Origin: an uncultured Ruminococcus sp.
Lineage (GTDB): Bacteria > Bacillota > Clostridia > Oscillospirales > Ruminococcaceae
Assembly (NCBI GenBank): GCA_902781565.1
Contig: CACZJT010000006.1
Location: 1 to 57,880 of the forward strand
Length of the DNA stretch: 57,880 bases
Reading direction: 5' to 3'
A model generated the notes under the pieces. That model was not told the DNA's origin. It was given only the letters and a program-made list of their open reading frames with translations, and did not search any database. Every line of letters begins with the position of its first letter. Position 1 is the stretch's first letter. Positions 35,162 to 44,636 of this stretch are shown one piece after another. The position numbers were made by a program, and so were the translations under genes.

Positions 35162-35311
35162 ATGAGAGAATATTCGAGAAGAAAATCGTTCTGGACGCTC
35201 GTTGGGGCGCTCATGCTCGTTATCGCTTCCACCGCCCTGCTCGTCACGAAATACTACGAGGACAAGGCTCACTACGAAAAGTGGAAGGATTACGAGGAGT
35301 GCGGTATCTGA
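35162..35311 (+). CDS. Small membrane protein, 49 residues
   Basis: Short gene with its own consensus promoter, an AGAAAGGCAG ribosome region and its own terminator. The product starts MREYSRRKSFWTLVGALMLV: a basic cytoplasmic start, one membrane helix (about 10-28), then a charged Tyr/Lys/Glu-rich tail ending EECGI. G/C third positions match real genes here. I do not recognise a family; small single-helix proteins often regulate membrane enzymes, but no partner is indicated. Confidence 0.75.
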   Translation: MREYSRRKSFWTLVGALMLVIASTALLVTKYYEDKAHYEKWKDYEECGI

Positions 35312-35321
35312 ACACATTGTC

Positions 35322-35353
35322 TGCGGCGGCACTTTTGTGTCCGCCGCTTTTTT
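35322..35353 (+). terminator. Terminator of small membrane protein gene
   Basis: GCGGCGG (35323-35329) and CCGCCGC (35341-35347) followed by six T. Confidence 0.9.
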
Positions 35354-35374
35354 GTTGAGTTTGGAGAGTGATGT

Positions 35375-37003
35375 ATGAAAACAAACAATAATGAGAACCC
35401 CGCCAAAAGCACGGGCATTCTCGGGAACAAGGTGTACCTCTACCTCACGGAGTTCTTCGCGGGAATGTCCGTCATGGCGGTGGAGCTGGGCGCAAGCAGG
35501 CTATTGGCGCCCTATTTCAGCTCCTCGCAGATCGTGTGGACTATCATCATCGGCACGATCATGATAGCTATGGCGCTCGGCAACATATACGGCGGCAGGA
35601 GCGCCGACCGCGACCCCGACCCCGATAAGCTCTATAAGCGCCTGCTCATCTCGGCAGTCTGGACGGCGGCTATACCCATAATCGGCAAGCTCGTGATACT
35701 GCTCGTGTCGGGGGCTCTGGTGTTCACCATAAGCACCAACTTCCTCATATGGGCGGCGTTTTTGTCCTGTATGCTCGTATTCGTCTACCCGCTTTTCCTG
35801 CTCGGAACGTGTACGCCCTCGCTGGTGAAATACACCGTCGGCTCCCTCGATGACAGCGGAAAGACCGTCGGAATGCTCGGGGCTTCAAACACCGTCGGAA
35901 GCATTATCGGCACTTTCGTCCCGACCTTCCTCTCGATACCCGCCTTCGGAACGGCTGTGACTTTCCTCATCTTCTCGGGGATACTCCTTATCATCGCGGC
36001 GGTGTACTTCATCTCGTGCAAACGCTGTATCGTGAGGGTCTGCGTAAGCGGCGCGATATTCGCGCTGTGCTGTATCTTCGGGACCTCCGCGGGCTTCGCG
36101 TTCTGGGAAAAAGACCTGACCTATGAGGGCGAATCGGTCTACAACTACTTACAGGTCAAGGAGGACGACCGCCGCGTTATCCTCTCGACAAACGTGCTTT
36201 TCGGCGTGCAGTCCGTGGCGATGAAGGACGGCGGGCTCTCGGGGCTGTACTACGACACCGCCCTCGCCGCTCCGATGATGACGGACAAGCCCCTCGGCAA
36301 GGACAGTGATGTGCTGGTACTCGGAATGGGTTCGGGGACGTATGCCGCCGAATGCGCGGAGTTCATCGAGGGCGCAAAGGTCGAGGGCGTGGAGATAGAC
36401 GAGAGCATAACCGACCTCGCACGCGAATACTTCGGTCTGCCCGAGAGCGTCACCGTCACCACCTACGACGGCAGGGCTTTCCTGAACGTTTCCGATAAAA
36501 AATACGACGTCATAATGGTGGACGCATATCAGGATATTACTATCCCCTTTCAGATGTCCAGCGTGGAATTTTTCACCTTGGTCAGAGATCATCTCACCGA
36601 GGGCGGCGTCATGGTCGTGAACATGAACATGAAGTCCGACCGCGCGGGGAGCGTAAATGACAGGCTGATCGCCACCATAGCGGAGGTGTTCCCCGAGATA
36701 TACACCGCCGATGTTCCCCGCTCCACCAACCGTGAGCTGTTCGCTTCCCTCGACCCGAACATGACGGAGAAGCTGAAAAACAGCGTTGATCTGATAGATG
36801 ACCCCATGCTTTCCCTCACGATGAACGAGGTTTACGGCAGGCTCACCCGCCGCACCGCCCCCGAGGGCTGCGATCCCCTCACCGATGACCGCGCACCTGT
36901 GGAGCTTCTCGGAATGCAGGTCATAGACGACCTTATCAGCGAGGAACTGCAATACTACAAGGACGTGGTTCGGGAAAAGGGCATACAGGGACTGCTTGAA
37001 TAA
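35375..37003 (+). CDS. Membrane protein fused to spermidine-synthase-like methyltransferase-fold domain
   Basis: A 542-residue protein. The first ~235 residues hold about seven hydrophobic helices of the kind found in fused-MFS/spermidine-synthase proteins. The last ~290 form a cytoplasmic Rossmann domain: VLVLGMGSGTYAAECAEF, VEGVEIDESI and VMVDAYQDITIPF. The canonical GGGDG is GMGSG, and the acidic DSxDP-type catalytic loop is DAYQD, so putrescine aminopropyl transfer is doubtful. Substrate unknown. It converges on thiE. Confidence 0.88.
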   Translation: MKTNNNENPAKSTGILGNKVYLYLTEFFAGMSVMAVELGASRLLAPYFSSSQIVWTIIIGTIMIAMALGNIYGGRSADRDPDPDKLYKRLLISAVWTAAIPIIGKLVILLVSGALVFTISTNFLIWAAFLSCMLVFVYPLFLLGTCTPSLVKYTVGSLDDSGKTVGMLGASNTVGSIIGTFVPTFLSIPAFGTAVTFLIFSGILLIIAAVYFISCKRCIVRVCVSGAIFALCCIFGTSAGFAFWEKDLTYEGESVYNYLQVKEDDRRVILSTNVLFGVQSVAMKDGGLSGLYYDTALAAPMMTDKPLGKDSDVLVLGMGSGTYAAECAEFIEGAKVEGVEIDESITDLAREYFGLPESVTVTTYDGRAFLNVSDKKYDVIMVDAYQDITIPFQMSSVEFFTLVRDHLTEGGVMVVNMNMKSDRAGSVNDRLIATIAEVFPEIYTADVPRSTNRELFASLDPNMTEKLKNSVDLIDDPMLSLTMNEVYGRLTRRTAPEGCDPLTDDRAPVELLGMQVIDDLISEELQYYKDVVREKGIQGLLE

Positions 37004-37021
37004 TATAAATATATGAAACAC

Positions 37022-37052
37022 AAACGGGAGCCTTTTACAGCCCCCGTTTTTT
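37022..37052. terminator. Bidirectional terminator
   Basis: AAACGGG (37022-37028) pairs with CCCGTTT (37043-37049) plus an inner GC/GC; the plus strand continues with T-run TTTTTT. It serves the fusion-protein gene and thiE. Confidence 0.8.
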
Positions 37053-37057
37053 ACGTC

Positions 37058-37693
37058 TTATCGAAATTTTCCGAGTACAGCTTTCATTTCCCGCGCCGCA
37101 GATTCGGGGTCGGGATCGGCTATGATGTCGGAGATCACCGCCGCGCCGTCTATTCCCATGCCCGCGAAGGTCAGCACGTTCGATCGCTTCACGCCGCCTA
37201 TGATGACTATGGGGATATCCACAGCCGCCCGTATCGCCGCGAGGTTCTCACGGGTGTTGGGCTTGGCGTCGGTCTTGGTAGAGGTCACAAACATCGCGCC
37301 GACGCCGATGTAATCCGCGCCCTCGGCTTTAGCCTGTTTTGCAAGCTCCACGGTGGGCGCCGTAATGCCGACTATCTTATCCTCCCCCAGCAAACGCCTT
37401 GCGGCTGTGCAGGGCAGGTCGCTCTGCCCGAGATGTACCCCCGCCGCATCGACCGCAAGAGCCACATCGAGCCTGTCGTCTATGATGAGCGGCACGCCGT
37501 AACGGTCGGTGACTGCCTTGACCCTGAGTGCCAGCTCGTAAAGCTCCCGCGAGGAAGCGTTCTTCTCCCGAAGCTGTATAACGGTCGCGCCGCCCCGCAG
37601 GACAGCTTCCACGCTCTCCTCAACGGTCGGTGAGGACATCAGCCCACTGTCGGTGCAGATGTAAAGGCTGTAATCTGTTCGGCGCTTATCCAT
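37058..37693 (-). CDS. thiE: Thiamine phosphate synthase
   Basis: Joins HMP-PP and THZ-P to thiamine monophosphate. The 211-residue TIM barrel has VIQLREKNASSRELYELA, LIIDDRLDVALAVDAAGVHLGQ, VGVGAMFVTSTKTDA and PIVIIGGVKRSN with the phosphate-binding Gly. The chosen ATG is nine bases after GGAG; an ATG nine bases earlier abuts it. It overlaps the amylase stop by one base (TGATG), an odd operon partner. No thiamine riboswitch is seen upstream. Confidence 0.95.
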   Translation of the reverse strand: MDKRRTDYSLYICTDSGLMSSPTVEESVEAVLRGGATVIQLREKNASSRELYELALRVKAVTDRYGVPLIIDDRLDVALAVDAAGVHLGQSDLPCTAARRLLGEDKIVGITAPTVELAKQAKAEGADYIGVGAMFVTSTKTDAKPNTRENLAAIRAAVDIPIVIIGGVKRSNVLTFAGMGIDGAAVISDIIADPDPESAAREMKAVLGKFR

Positions 37694-39018
37694 CACTTGC
37701 ATCTCCAGATATGGTAGGAGTAAGGCGCAAGCTCGCTGCCGCCGCCGAAGTCATGCTCGCCGCCGTTCGCGAGGTCGTCAGCCATTCCGAAGCCCGCGTC
37801 AAAATGCGCTGTGAAGGGCTGAGAATCCGCATTGACCGCCACAAACACCCTCTCGCCGTCATAGTCGCGCTGGAGTACGCACTGTCTGTTGGTCAGCACA
37901 GGCACCTTGATGTCGCCGTACTGAAGCGCCTTGCTCTCGCGGTGAGCTCTTGCGAGCCTTGCGATAAGGTCGGTGAGCTCGTTCCACTCGGGCTTGTCGA
38001 TAGCGGGACGGAGCGCGGGGTCGCCCTCGCTCTTGTTGCCCTTTACACCCCATTCGCTTCCGTAGTAAACACAGGGAATACCGGGCATACCGAACAGCAT
38101 AGTATATACGAGCGGCAGGTGCTTGGGCTCGGTGAGTATCGAGGCTATGCGGGTGACGTCGTGGTTATCCACGAAGTTCAGCAGGTGCAGACCCCTGAAT
38201 TCGCACCAGTTCTCGGGACCGAAGCGGTTCTTTAACGAATGGCATATCTCGAACATATTCATGCTGTTGAAGCTCGAATACAGTCCCTTGTAGCACTCGA
38301 AATTCGTTACCGAATGGAGCATCTCGGGGTTCGCCCAGCGCTGATACTGACCGTGTACCATCTCGCCCACGAGGAAGAAATCGTCCCGCAGGCTGTCGGT
38401 GAAGCTGCGCAGGCGCTTCATGAAGTCGAAGTCCAGCAGGTACGCCACGTCGAGCCTTATGCCGTCAATGCCGAAATACTCTATCCAATACTTCACGGCA
38501 TTCAGCAGGTGGTCTACCACTGCGGGATTGCGGAGGTTGAGCTTCACAAGGTCGTAATGACCTTCCCAGCCCTCGTACCACAGACCGTCGTTATAATTGC
38601 TGTTGCCGTCGAAGTTGATGTTGAACCAGTCCTTGTAGGGGGAATCCCACTTCTTCTCACAGACATCGCGGAACTGCGTGAAGCCGCGTCCAACGTGGTT
38701 GAAAACGCCGTCGAGGACCACGCGGATACCCTTGGCATGAAGGGCGTCACAGACCTGCTTGAAGTCCTCGTTAGTGCCGAGGCGGGTGTCTATCTTGCAG
38801 TAATCGCGGGTATTGTAGCCGTGAGTATCGCTCTCGAAAACGGGCGAGAAGTACACCGCGTTGCAGCCCAGCTTCTCGATATGGTCTACCCAGTCCAGCA
38901 CTTTCAGTATACGGTGCTCCAAAACGCCGTCATTCTCAAAGGGCGCTCCGCAGAAACCCAGCGGATAAAGCTGATAGAATACTGCCTCATAGCCCCAGTT
39001 CTTTTCATTGTTACTCAT
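37693..39018 (-). CDS. GH13 alpha-amylase-family glycoside hydrolase
   Basis: Intracellular (no signal peptide) enzyme of 441 residues acting on alpha-glucans or maltodextrins. The four GH13 regions are visible: DGVFNHVG, GIRLDVAYLL (nucleophile Asp), FLVGEMVHG (acid/base Glu) and FVDNHDVTR (Asp). A short C-terminal beta domain follows. The exact class (amylase, neopullulanase or cyclomaltodextrinase) is open; the cytoplasmic location favours maltodextrin use. The start is uncertain between ATG 39018 and GTG 39027. It is first in the unit with thiE. Confidence 0.93.
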   Translation of the reverse strand: MSNNEKNWGYEAVFYQLYPLGFCGAPFENDGVLEHRILKVLDWVDHIEKLGCNAVYFSPVFESDTHGYNTRDYCKIDTRLGTNEDFKQVCDALHAKGIRVVLDGVFNHVGRGFTQFRDVCEKKWDSPYKDWFNINFDGNSNYNDGLWYEGWEGHYDLVKLNLRNPAVVDHLLNAVKYWIEYFGIDGIRLDVAYLLDFDFMKRLRSFTDSLRDDFFLVGEMVHGQYQRWANPEMLHSVTNFECYKGLYSSFNSMNMFEICHSLKNRFGPENWCEFRGLHLLNFVDNHDVTRIASILTEPKHLPLVYTMLFGMPGIPCVYYGSEWGVKGNKSEGDPALRPAIDKPEWNELTDLIARLARAHRESKALQYGDIKVPVLTNRQCVLQRDYDGERVFVAVNADSQPFTAHFDAGFGMADDLANGGEHDFGGGSELAPYSYHIWRCK

Positions 39019-39075
39019 TTTACTCACTTACCTTTCAGAAATGTTGTGATCTTGTTTCAGACAAATCATAAAATA

Positions 39076-39104
39076 ATTATAACACAAATTTCCGTTAGGT
39101 TCAA
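39076..39104 (-). promoter_or_regulatory. Sigma-A promoter of amylase-thiE
   Basis: Minus-strand TTGAAC (39099-39104), 17-bp spacer, TATAAT (39076-39081). Confidence 0.82.
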
Positions 39105-39246
39105 TACCTAATACTGCACTTAATTTCAAGTAACATTTTATGCACTATGTACAAATTTGATTTGTTTTACAGAGTATTCGGATACAATCAAACATTTATC
39201 TTTCCTATTATTTATAAAATATTTAAAATATGTAAAATTTAAACTA
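39105..39246. other. AT-rich intergenic stretch between divergent promoters
   Basis: Between the amylase and symporter promoters. No frame, hairpin or repeat is convincing here. Confidence 0.5.
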
Positions 39247-39275
39247 ATGAAAGATATTTGAGAAAATGCTATAAT
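39247..39275 (+). promoter_or_regulatory. Probable promoter of alanine symporter
   Basis: ATGAAA (39247-39252), 17-bp spacer, TATAAT (39270-39275). The -35 is imperfect (4 of 6). Confidence 0.5.
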
Positions 39276-39342
39276 TAAAGTGTTGCTTTGATATATAACA
39301 CATATAATCAAACGAATTTACCCAAATTAAAGGAGCTTGCCG

Positions 39343-40758
39343 ATGGAGACTCTTAACAGGATAGTGGACACGATAGACGGATATGTGTGGGGGATACCGC
39401 TCATTGTGCTGATAATGGCTTGCGGTATGCTACTGACGGTGCGGCTGAGAGGGGTGCAGTTCCGAAAGCTCGGGAAGGCGCTCAAATACATGGTGAAAAA
39501 CGAATCGGGCGGCGACGGCGAGGTAACGAGCTTCGCGGCGCTGTGTACGGCGCTTTCGGCGACTATCGGCACGGGAAACATCGTCGGCGTGGCAACGGCT
39601 ATCGCGGCGGGAGGTCCCGGGGCGCTGTTCTGGATGGAGCTTGCGGCGCTGTTCGGCATGGCGACCAAGTACGCCGAGGGCTTCCTTGCGATAAAGTACC
39701 GCACCAAGGACAGCGAGGGGCACTGGATAGGCGGTCCGTTCTACTACATCGAGAACGGCATGGGCGCTAAGTGGAAATGGCTCGGGAAGCTGTTCGCGGT
39801 GTTCGGACTGTTTGTCGGGCTTATGGGCATAGGCACGTTCACGCAGATAAACGGCATTACCTCGGCGGTGAACGGGTTCTTCTCGGACGAGAGCACCAAA
39901 ACTGTCCCGATATTCGGACACGACTACACGATAGTCACCATTATAGCGGGACTTATCGTGACCCTTTGCGCGGGGCTGGTCATCATCGGCGGCATAAAGA
40001 GCATATCCAACGTTTCGCAGATAGTCGTACCTTTCATGGCGATAGCATATGTACTGTGCGCCCTCACCATAATCATCACCCACATAAGCGAGATACCCGA
40101 CGCTTTGGCGCAGATCATCGGCGGAGCATTCGGCGTGCGCCCCTTAGCGGGAGCCGCGATGGGGCAGACGATAATACTCGCCATGCAGAAGGGCGTGGCG
40201 AGGGGAATATTCTCAAACGAAGCGGGTCTCGGCTCGGCGCCCATAGCGGCGGCGGCGGCTCAGACAAAAGACCCCGTCCGTCAGGGGCTTGTCACCATGA
40301 CGGGCACCTTCATTGACACGATCTGCATATGCACGATGACGGGGCTTTCGATAGTCATTTCGGGGGCATGGAGCGACAAGTCGCTGGAGGGCGTGCAGAT
40401 AACCTCGGCGGCGTTCGCCTACGGGCTCCCCTTTTCGGAGAGAGTTTCGGCGTTCATACTCATGATGTGTCTGATCTTCTTTGCATTCACGACGATACTG
40501 GGGTGGAGCTACTACTCCGAGCGCTGTCTTGCGTACCTGACGGGCGGCAGCGCCGCAGCGTCGAAGATATTCAAGATCGTGTACATAGCGGCGGTGTTCA
40601 TCGGACCGTATCTGACGGTATCGGCGGTGTGGGGCATAGCGGACATCTTCAACGGACTGATGGCGCTCCCGAACGTCACGGCGCTGATAATGCTCTCGGG
40701 CGTAACGGCAAAGGACACCTGCGAGAGGTTCAAGAAAAAGCGCATAATTGCGGAATGA
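39343..40758 (+). CDS. Sodium:alanine symporter (AGCS family)
   Basis: Cation-coupled uptake of alanine or glycine. The 471 residues form about ten to eleven helices. Family motifs include SFAALCTALSATIGTGNIVG, GGPGALFWMELAALFGMATK, FSNEAGLGSAPIAAAAA and FAFTTILGWSYYSERC. GGAG lies seven bases before the chosen ATG; a TTG six bases upstream is less likely. It stands alone and ends at a hairpin shared with the opposite gene. Confidence 0.95.
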   Translation: METLNRIVDTIDGYVWGIPLIVLIMACGMLLTVRLRGVQFRKLGKALKYMVKNESGGDGEVTSFAALCTALSATIGTGNIVGVATAIAAGGPGALFWMELAALFGMATKYAEGFLAIKYRTKDSEGHWIGGPFYYIENGMGAKWKWLGKLFAVFGLFVGLMGIGTFTQINGITSAVNGFFSDESTKTVPIFGHDYTIVTIIAGLIVTLCAGLVIIGGIKSISNVSQIVVPFMAIAYVLCALTIIITHISEIPDALAQIIGGAFGVRPLAGAAMGQTIILAMQKGVARGIFSNEAGLGSAPIAAAAAQTKDPVRQGLVTMTGTFIDTICICTMTGLSIVISGAWSDKSLEGVQITSAAFAYGLPFSERVSAFILMMCLIFFAFTTILGWSYYSERCLAYLTGGSAAASKIFKIVYIAAVFIGPYLTVSAVWGIADIFNGLMALPNVTALIMLSGVTAKDTCERFKKKRIIAE

Positions 40759-40769
40759 ATATTGTACGG

Positions 40770-40806
40770 AAAAGCGGACAGTTTGATACTGTCTGCTTTT
40801 ATTTTT
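40770..40806. terminator. Bidirectional hairpin after symporter
   Basis: AAAAGC and GGACAGT (40770-40782) pair with ACTGTC and GCTTTT (40788-40800), with one mismatch and T-tails on both strands. Confidence 0.85.
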
Positions 40807-40810
40807 GTCA

Positions 40811-42097
40811 TCAGTTCATTGGCGGAAGATAATACATCTTCCCGTCTTTAGCTATAAGTTGTACGTCCATATTAAAGAGGTCGGGTTCTTTTTCTGGTAA
40901 TGTTATATCATAAACGCTGTCATGTTGTTCTGCTATAAATTCGATAGTGTCTTGTGATATCTCTTTATAGTTTAGATCATCGTCAAAAAGCCCGAAGCCG
41001 CTCATTAGAAATCCTTCAAATCCTTGTCGTTTTCTTTTTCCGGCAGAAATATCAATTTCCAATCGTTCGATGTTTTCTCCGTGCCAAATATTCAGTTTTT
41101 CATAAACAACTGTCGATTCATCAAAGTATTGTTCAAGTTTTCTAAAACTGTATTCTCTTGAAACAGTTCCCAGTTTCATAACATAAGTAAGCTCACAAAT
41201 ATTGTTTAATAATTCTAACAATATTTGCTGATAGGTAAACCATACCTGTGTTTCAAATACAGATTTCTCATAGTCATCATAATCAAGGTCTTTTAAATCC
41301 GTATAGCCATTGATCGTACTATTAGCCTGTCCCAATAATTCACCGCAGGTTTTTTCTATACTGAACAATTGCGATATTATTCTTTCTCTTTCAGATTCAT
41401 TATCTATGATTTCCGTTTTATATGTAGAATACTTCTCAACATCATATGCTATGTTTCGCAGTTTACTAATGTATTCGTAATTTAAAAAATCAGCAATAGC
41501 GTCTATTCCCTCTGAAATTTCCTTTAATCTATTATTGATCTTTGTCATGTAATATTGACCAACTACTACAGAAGCCACTGACATAATGGCATTGACAGCA
41601 CTAAGATTTGCTAATCCGCTTGGGGCTTTAAAATTTGCATGACCCGCTATTCCTTTAGCACCATGAAAGAATCCCCTGTAAGCGCCCTCCATGCCCGTTG
41701 AATTAGCAAGATGTGCTCCAGCTGGCAGTATAGCTTGATAAATACTTCCGGCATTAACACCAGCATAAATGGAAGTACTTGTAATTACTTGCATGGCACT
41801 CGGAATAACACTATCAATACGATCAAAAACTTCTATTCCTTTCAATTCAACCAAACGTGATTCTTCCTCAATTGAAAGACTCCGAAAAGACTTAAATTCA
41901 ATAGGTTTCGGAGCAATCTCAACTTTCTGTTTTTCAGCTATACTATTATCTGCTTGTGAAGTCGGTGTCATTATAGCATTTATCATCTGCACCTGTTTTG
42001 ATTCATGCTCACTATTATCTTCACTTTTCTTCTTATAATACAAAACCGCAACAAGTAGAGCACCAATAATAACGCCTATCAAAATATATCCTATCAT
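40811..42097 (-). CDS. Unknown N-anchored helical protein, AT-rich orphan
   Basis: A 428-residue protein that I cannot assign. One N-terminal membrane helix (MIGYILIGVIIGALLVAVLYY) is followed by KKK, so the bulk is cytoplasmic. After a polar linker, a Gly/Ala-rich hydrophobic section (about 120-195, ANLSAVNAIMSVASVVVGQYY) leads to a long mostly helical region with coiled-coil character. The codons are far more A/T-rich than in the neighbours. GGAGG lies seven bases before the ATG; the promoter is complete. Composition and lack of homology suggest transfer; a stress or defence role is only a guess. Confidence 0.75.
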   Translation of the reverse strand: MIGYILIGVIIGALLVAVLYYKKKSEDNSEHESKQVQMINAIMTPTSQADNSIAEKQKVEIAPKPIEFKSFRSLSIEEESRLVELKGIEVFDRIDSVIPSAMQVITSTSIYAGVNAGSIYQAILPAGAHLANSTGMEGAYRGFFHGAKGIAGHANFKAPSGLANLSAVNAIMSVASVVVGQYYMTKINNRLKEISEGIDAIADFLNYEYISKLRNIAYDVEKYSTYKTEIIDNESERERIISQLFSIEKTCGELLGQANSTINGYTDLKDLDYDDYEKSVFETQVWFTYQQILLELLNNICELTYVMKLGTVSREYSFRKLEQYFDESTVVYEKLNIWHGENIERLEIDISAGKRKRQGFEGFLMSGFGLFDDDLNYKEISQDTIEFIAEQHDSVYDITLPEKEPDLFNMDVQLIAKDGKMYYLPPMN

Positions 42098-42142
42098 TTG
42101 TCTACCTCCTATTAAAACATACAGAATATATCTCATACTCCA

Positions 42143-42171
42143 ATTATAGCATATTCTACAAACAAATGCAA
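42143..42171 (-). promoter_or_regulatory. Sigma-A promoter of AT-rich orphan gene
   Basis: Minus-strand TTGCAT (42166-42171), 17-bp spacer, TATAAT (42143-42148). Confidence 0.75.
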
Positions 42172-42235
42172 CACCTCTTAAGTAATTTGATTATTTAAGC
42201 TAAAAGCATTTTTGCAATTGTTCACAAAATATACA

Positions 42236-42264
42236 TTTACAACCCCCCGAAAATCTGCTATAAT
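42236..42264 (+). promoter_or_regulatory. Sigma-A promoter of leuC operon
   Basis: TTTACA (42236-42241), 17-bp spacer, TATAAT (42259-42264). The leader is under 40 bases with no T-box or attenuator. Confidence 0.85.
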
Positions 42265-42302
42265 ATAATGTGGTATACATACACATAAGGAGGACAAAAA
42301 AC

Positions 42303-43565
42303 ATGGGTATGACAATGACTCAGAAGATACTCGCGGCTCATGCGGGGCTTGACGAGGTGAAGGCGGGACAGCTCATTATGGCTGATCTCGATTTCGTGCT
42401 CGGGAACGACATCACCTCGCCCGTTGCGATCAACGAATTCAATAAGGCAGGCTTCACCGAGGTGTTCGATAAGGACAAGGTGACTATGGTAATGGATCAC
42501 TTCGCCCCAAATAAGGACATCAAGGCGGCTACACAATGTAAGCAGTGCCGCGATTTCTGCGGCGCTCAGTCGATCACGCATTTCTATGACGTGGGCAGAA
42601 TGGGCATAGAACACGCCCTGCTCCCCGAAAAAGGTCTTGTTGCCCCCGGGGACTGCATAATCGGCGCGGACAGCCACACCTGCACTTACGGCGCGCTCGG
42701 TGCGTTCTCCACGGGTGTCGGCTCTACGGATATGTGCGCGGGCATGGCTCGCGGAAAGGCTTGGTTCAAGGTGCCCTCCGCGATAAAATTCAATATCACG
42801 GGCAAGCTCCCCAAATACAGCGCCGCCAAGGACGTTATCCTGCACATCATCGGCATGATAGGCGTTGACGGTGCGCTCTACCGCTCTATGGAATTCTCGG
42901 GCGAAGGCTTGAAGAACCTCACTATGGAGGACAGGCTCTGCATGGCTAATATGGCTATCGAAGCAGGCGCTAAGAACGGTATCTTCGCGGTCGATGAAGT
43001 CACCCTCGAATACGTAAAGGGCAGAGTTCAGCATGAGTACAAGGTCTTTGAAGCCGACCCCGACGCGGAGTACGACGAGGTCTACGACATCGACCTTTCG
43101 CAGATAAAGCCCACTGTCGCCTTCCCTCACCTCCCCGAGAACGCAAAGACCTTCGACGAGATAGGCGACGTGAAGATAGACCAGTCCGTTATCGGCTCCT
43201 GCACCAACGGACGTATAGAAGACCTCCGTGCGGCGGCTGAGATACTCAAAGGCAGAAAGATCGCCGACAGCGTCCGCTGCATAGTAATCCCCGCGACACA
43301 GGCGGTATACAAGCAGGCTATGGCTGAGGGGCTCATCGACATATTCATCGACGCGGGCTGTGCCGTTTCCACACCGACCTGCGGACCCTGCCTCGGCGGA
43401 TATATGGGCATTCTCGCAAAGGGCGAGCGCTCTATAGCTACCACGAACCGCAACTTCGTCGGCAGAATGGGACACCCCGAGAGCGAGGTCTATCTGGCTT
43501 CGCCCTACGTTGCGGCGGCTTCCGCGGTGACGGGCAAGATTTCCCAGCCCTCCGAGATAATGTGA
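42303..43565 (+). CDS. leuC: 3-isopropylmalate dehydratase large subunit
   Basis: Isomerises 2- to 3-isopropylmalate in leucine synthesis with a [4Fe-4S] cluster. The 420 residues are typical of the bacterial/archaeal short class. Cluster cysteines are seen in IGSCTNGR and [11 protein letters not shown], and [15 protein letters not shown] is the substrate motif. AAGGAGG precedes the ATG. It leads leuC-Dabb-leuD; leuA and leuB are not here. This class overlaps homoaconitase-like enzymes, so the pathway is very likely but not certain. Confidence 0.94.
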   Translation: MGMTMTQKILAAHAGLDEVKAGQLIMADLDFVLGNDITSPVAINEFNKAGFTEVFDKDKVTMVMDHFAPNKDIKAATQCKQCRDFCGAQSITHFYDVGRMGIEHALLPEKGLVAPGDCIIGADSHTCTYGALGAFSTGVGSTDMCAGMARGKAWFKVPSAIKFNITGKLPKYSAAKDVILHIIGMIGVDGALYRSMEFSGEGLKNLTMEDRLCMANMAIEAGAKNGIFAVDEVTLEYVKGRVQHEYKVFEADPDAEYDEVYDIDLSQIKPTVAFPHLPENAKTFDEIGDVKIDQSVIGSCTNGRIEDLRAAAEILKGRKIADSVRCIVIPATQAVYKQAMAEGLIDIFIDAGCAVSTPTCGPCLGGYMGILAKGERSIATTNRNFVGRMGHPESEVYLASPYVAAASAVTGKISQPSEIM

Positions 43566-43573
43566 GGTGCGCC

Positions 43574-43873
43574 GTGGTAAAGCACATTATTATATGGGAC
43601 TTAAAAAGCGAGCTGACCGCCGATGAGAAAAAGGCGGCGGCAAAGCGCATAAAGAGCGAGCTTGAAGCCCTTGCGGGCGTTATCGAAGGGCTTGAGAGCA
43701 TCAAGGTCGTGACCGATATTTTGGACACTTCCAACGGAGATGTGATGCTTGACAGCGAGTTCACCGATGAAAAAGCGCTTGCATACTATGCCGATCACCC
43801 CGCCCACGTCAAGGTAAAGGACTTCGTAAAGACCGTGACCGCGGCGAGAAAATGCGTAGATTACATGATCTGA
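43574..43873 (+). CDS. Dabb (stress-responsive A/B barrel) domain protein
   Basis: A 99-residue single-domain protein. [49 protein letters not shown] and [18 protein letters not shown] are the domain's strands and helices; the ferredoxin-like fold usually dimerises. GTG is the start, with GAGG six bases upstream; it begins just after the leuC stop. It lies between leuC and leuD with 22 bases to leuD. No function is known for this placement. Confidence 0.88.
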   Translation: MVKHIIIWDLKSELTADEKKAAAKRIKSELEALAGVIEGLESIKVVTDILDTSNGDVMLDSEFTDEKALAYYADHPAHVKVKDFVKTVTAARKCVDYMI

Positions 43874-43895
43874 CCGAAAGGACGATGGATATATA

Positions 43896-44375
43896 ATGAA
43901 AGCAAAAGGAACAGTACATAAGTACGGGGACAACGTTGACACCGACGTAATCATCCCCGCAAGATATCTGAACACAGCCGACCACAAGGAGCTTGCGAGC
44001 CACTGCATGGAGGACATCGACATTGACTTCGTGAAGAAGGTCAAGGAAGGCGACATCATGGTGGCACATGAGAATTTCGGCTGCGGTTCGTCGAGGGAGC
44101 ACGCGCCGATCGCTATCAAGGCGAGCGGAATTTCCTGCGTTATCGCGGCGACCTTCGCACGTATCTTCTACCGCAATGCGATAAACATCGGGCTCCCGAT
44201 CATCGAGTGCCGCGAGGCGAGCGAAAAGATCGAAGCGGGCGACGAAGTGGAGATCGACTTTGAGAGCGGCACTATCACAAATATCACCAAAGGCGAAAGC
44301 TACAAGGGGCAGCCATTCCCCGAATTCCTTATCAATATAATAAACAAGGGCGGACTTCTCAATTCACTGAAATAA
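43896..44375 (+). CDS. leuD: 3-isopropylmalate dehydratase small subunit
   Basis: Swivelling small subunit that completes the LeuC active site. The 159 residues are usual for the short class: [15 protein letters not shown], the [17 protein letters not shown] motif (phosphate/substrate-binding loop) and [24 protein letters not shown] precedes the ATG. Confidence 0.95.
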   Translation: MKAKGTVHKYGDNVDTDVIIPARYLNTADHKELASHCMEDIDIDFVKKVKEGDIMVAHENFGCGSSREHAPIAIKASGISCVIAATFARIFYRNAINIGLPIIECREASEKIEAGDEVEIDFESGTITNITKGESYKGQPFPEFLINIINKGGLLNSLK

Positions 44376-44518
44376 CAGAATATGACATAAGAGATTATTT
44401 TTGTACAGTATTTTTTATGCAGCTATCGAACGGGAATAATTATTCACAATCGCTGCACTATCATATTGTGCATTATGACGAGTTTATAGTAAAATCTTTT
44501 AAATTATTATTTTTGTGA

Positions 44519-44547
44519 TTGACAAAATGATAAAAATGTGATAGACT
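44519..44547 (+). promoter_or_regulatory. Promoter of cohesin surface protein
   Basis: TTGACA (44519-44524), 17-bp spacer, TAGACT (44542-44547; 4 of 6). Confidence 0.6.
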
Positions 44548-44636
44548 ATTACTATGTAGGAATTGTATCCTTATGCAATTTATTATTTATAAGTGACATA
44601 TCTGCATTCATGCAATATGTGAAAGGAATGATAGAA

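Noticed and set aside
37693..39018. TPP riboswitch controlling the amylase-thiE transcript
   Set aside because: The leader between promoter and ATG is about 50 bases without the TPP motifs.
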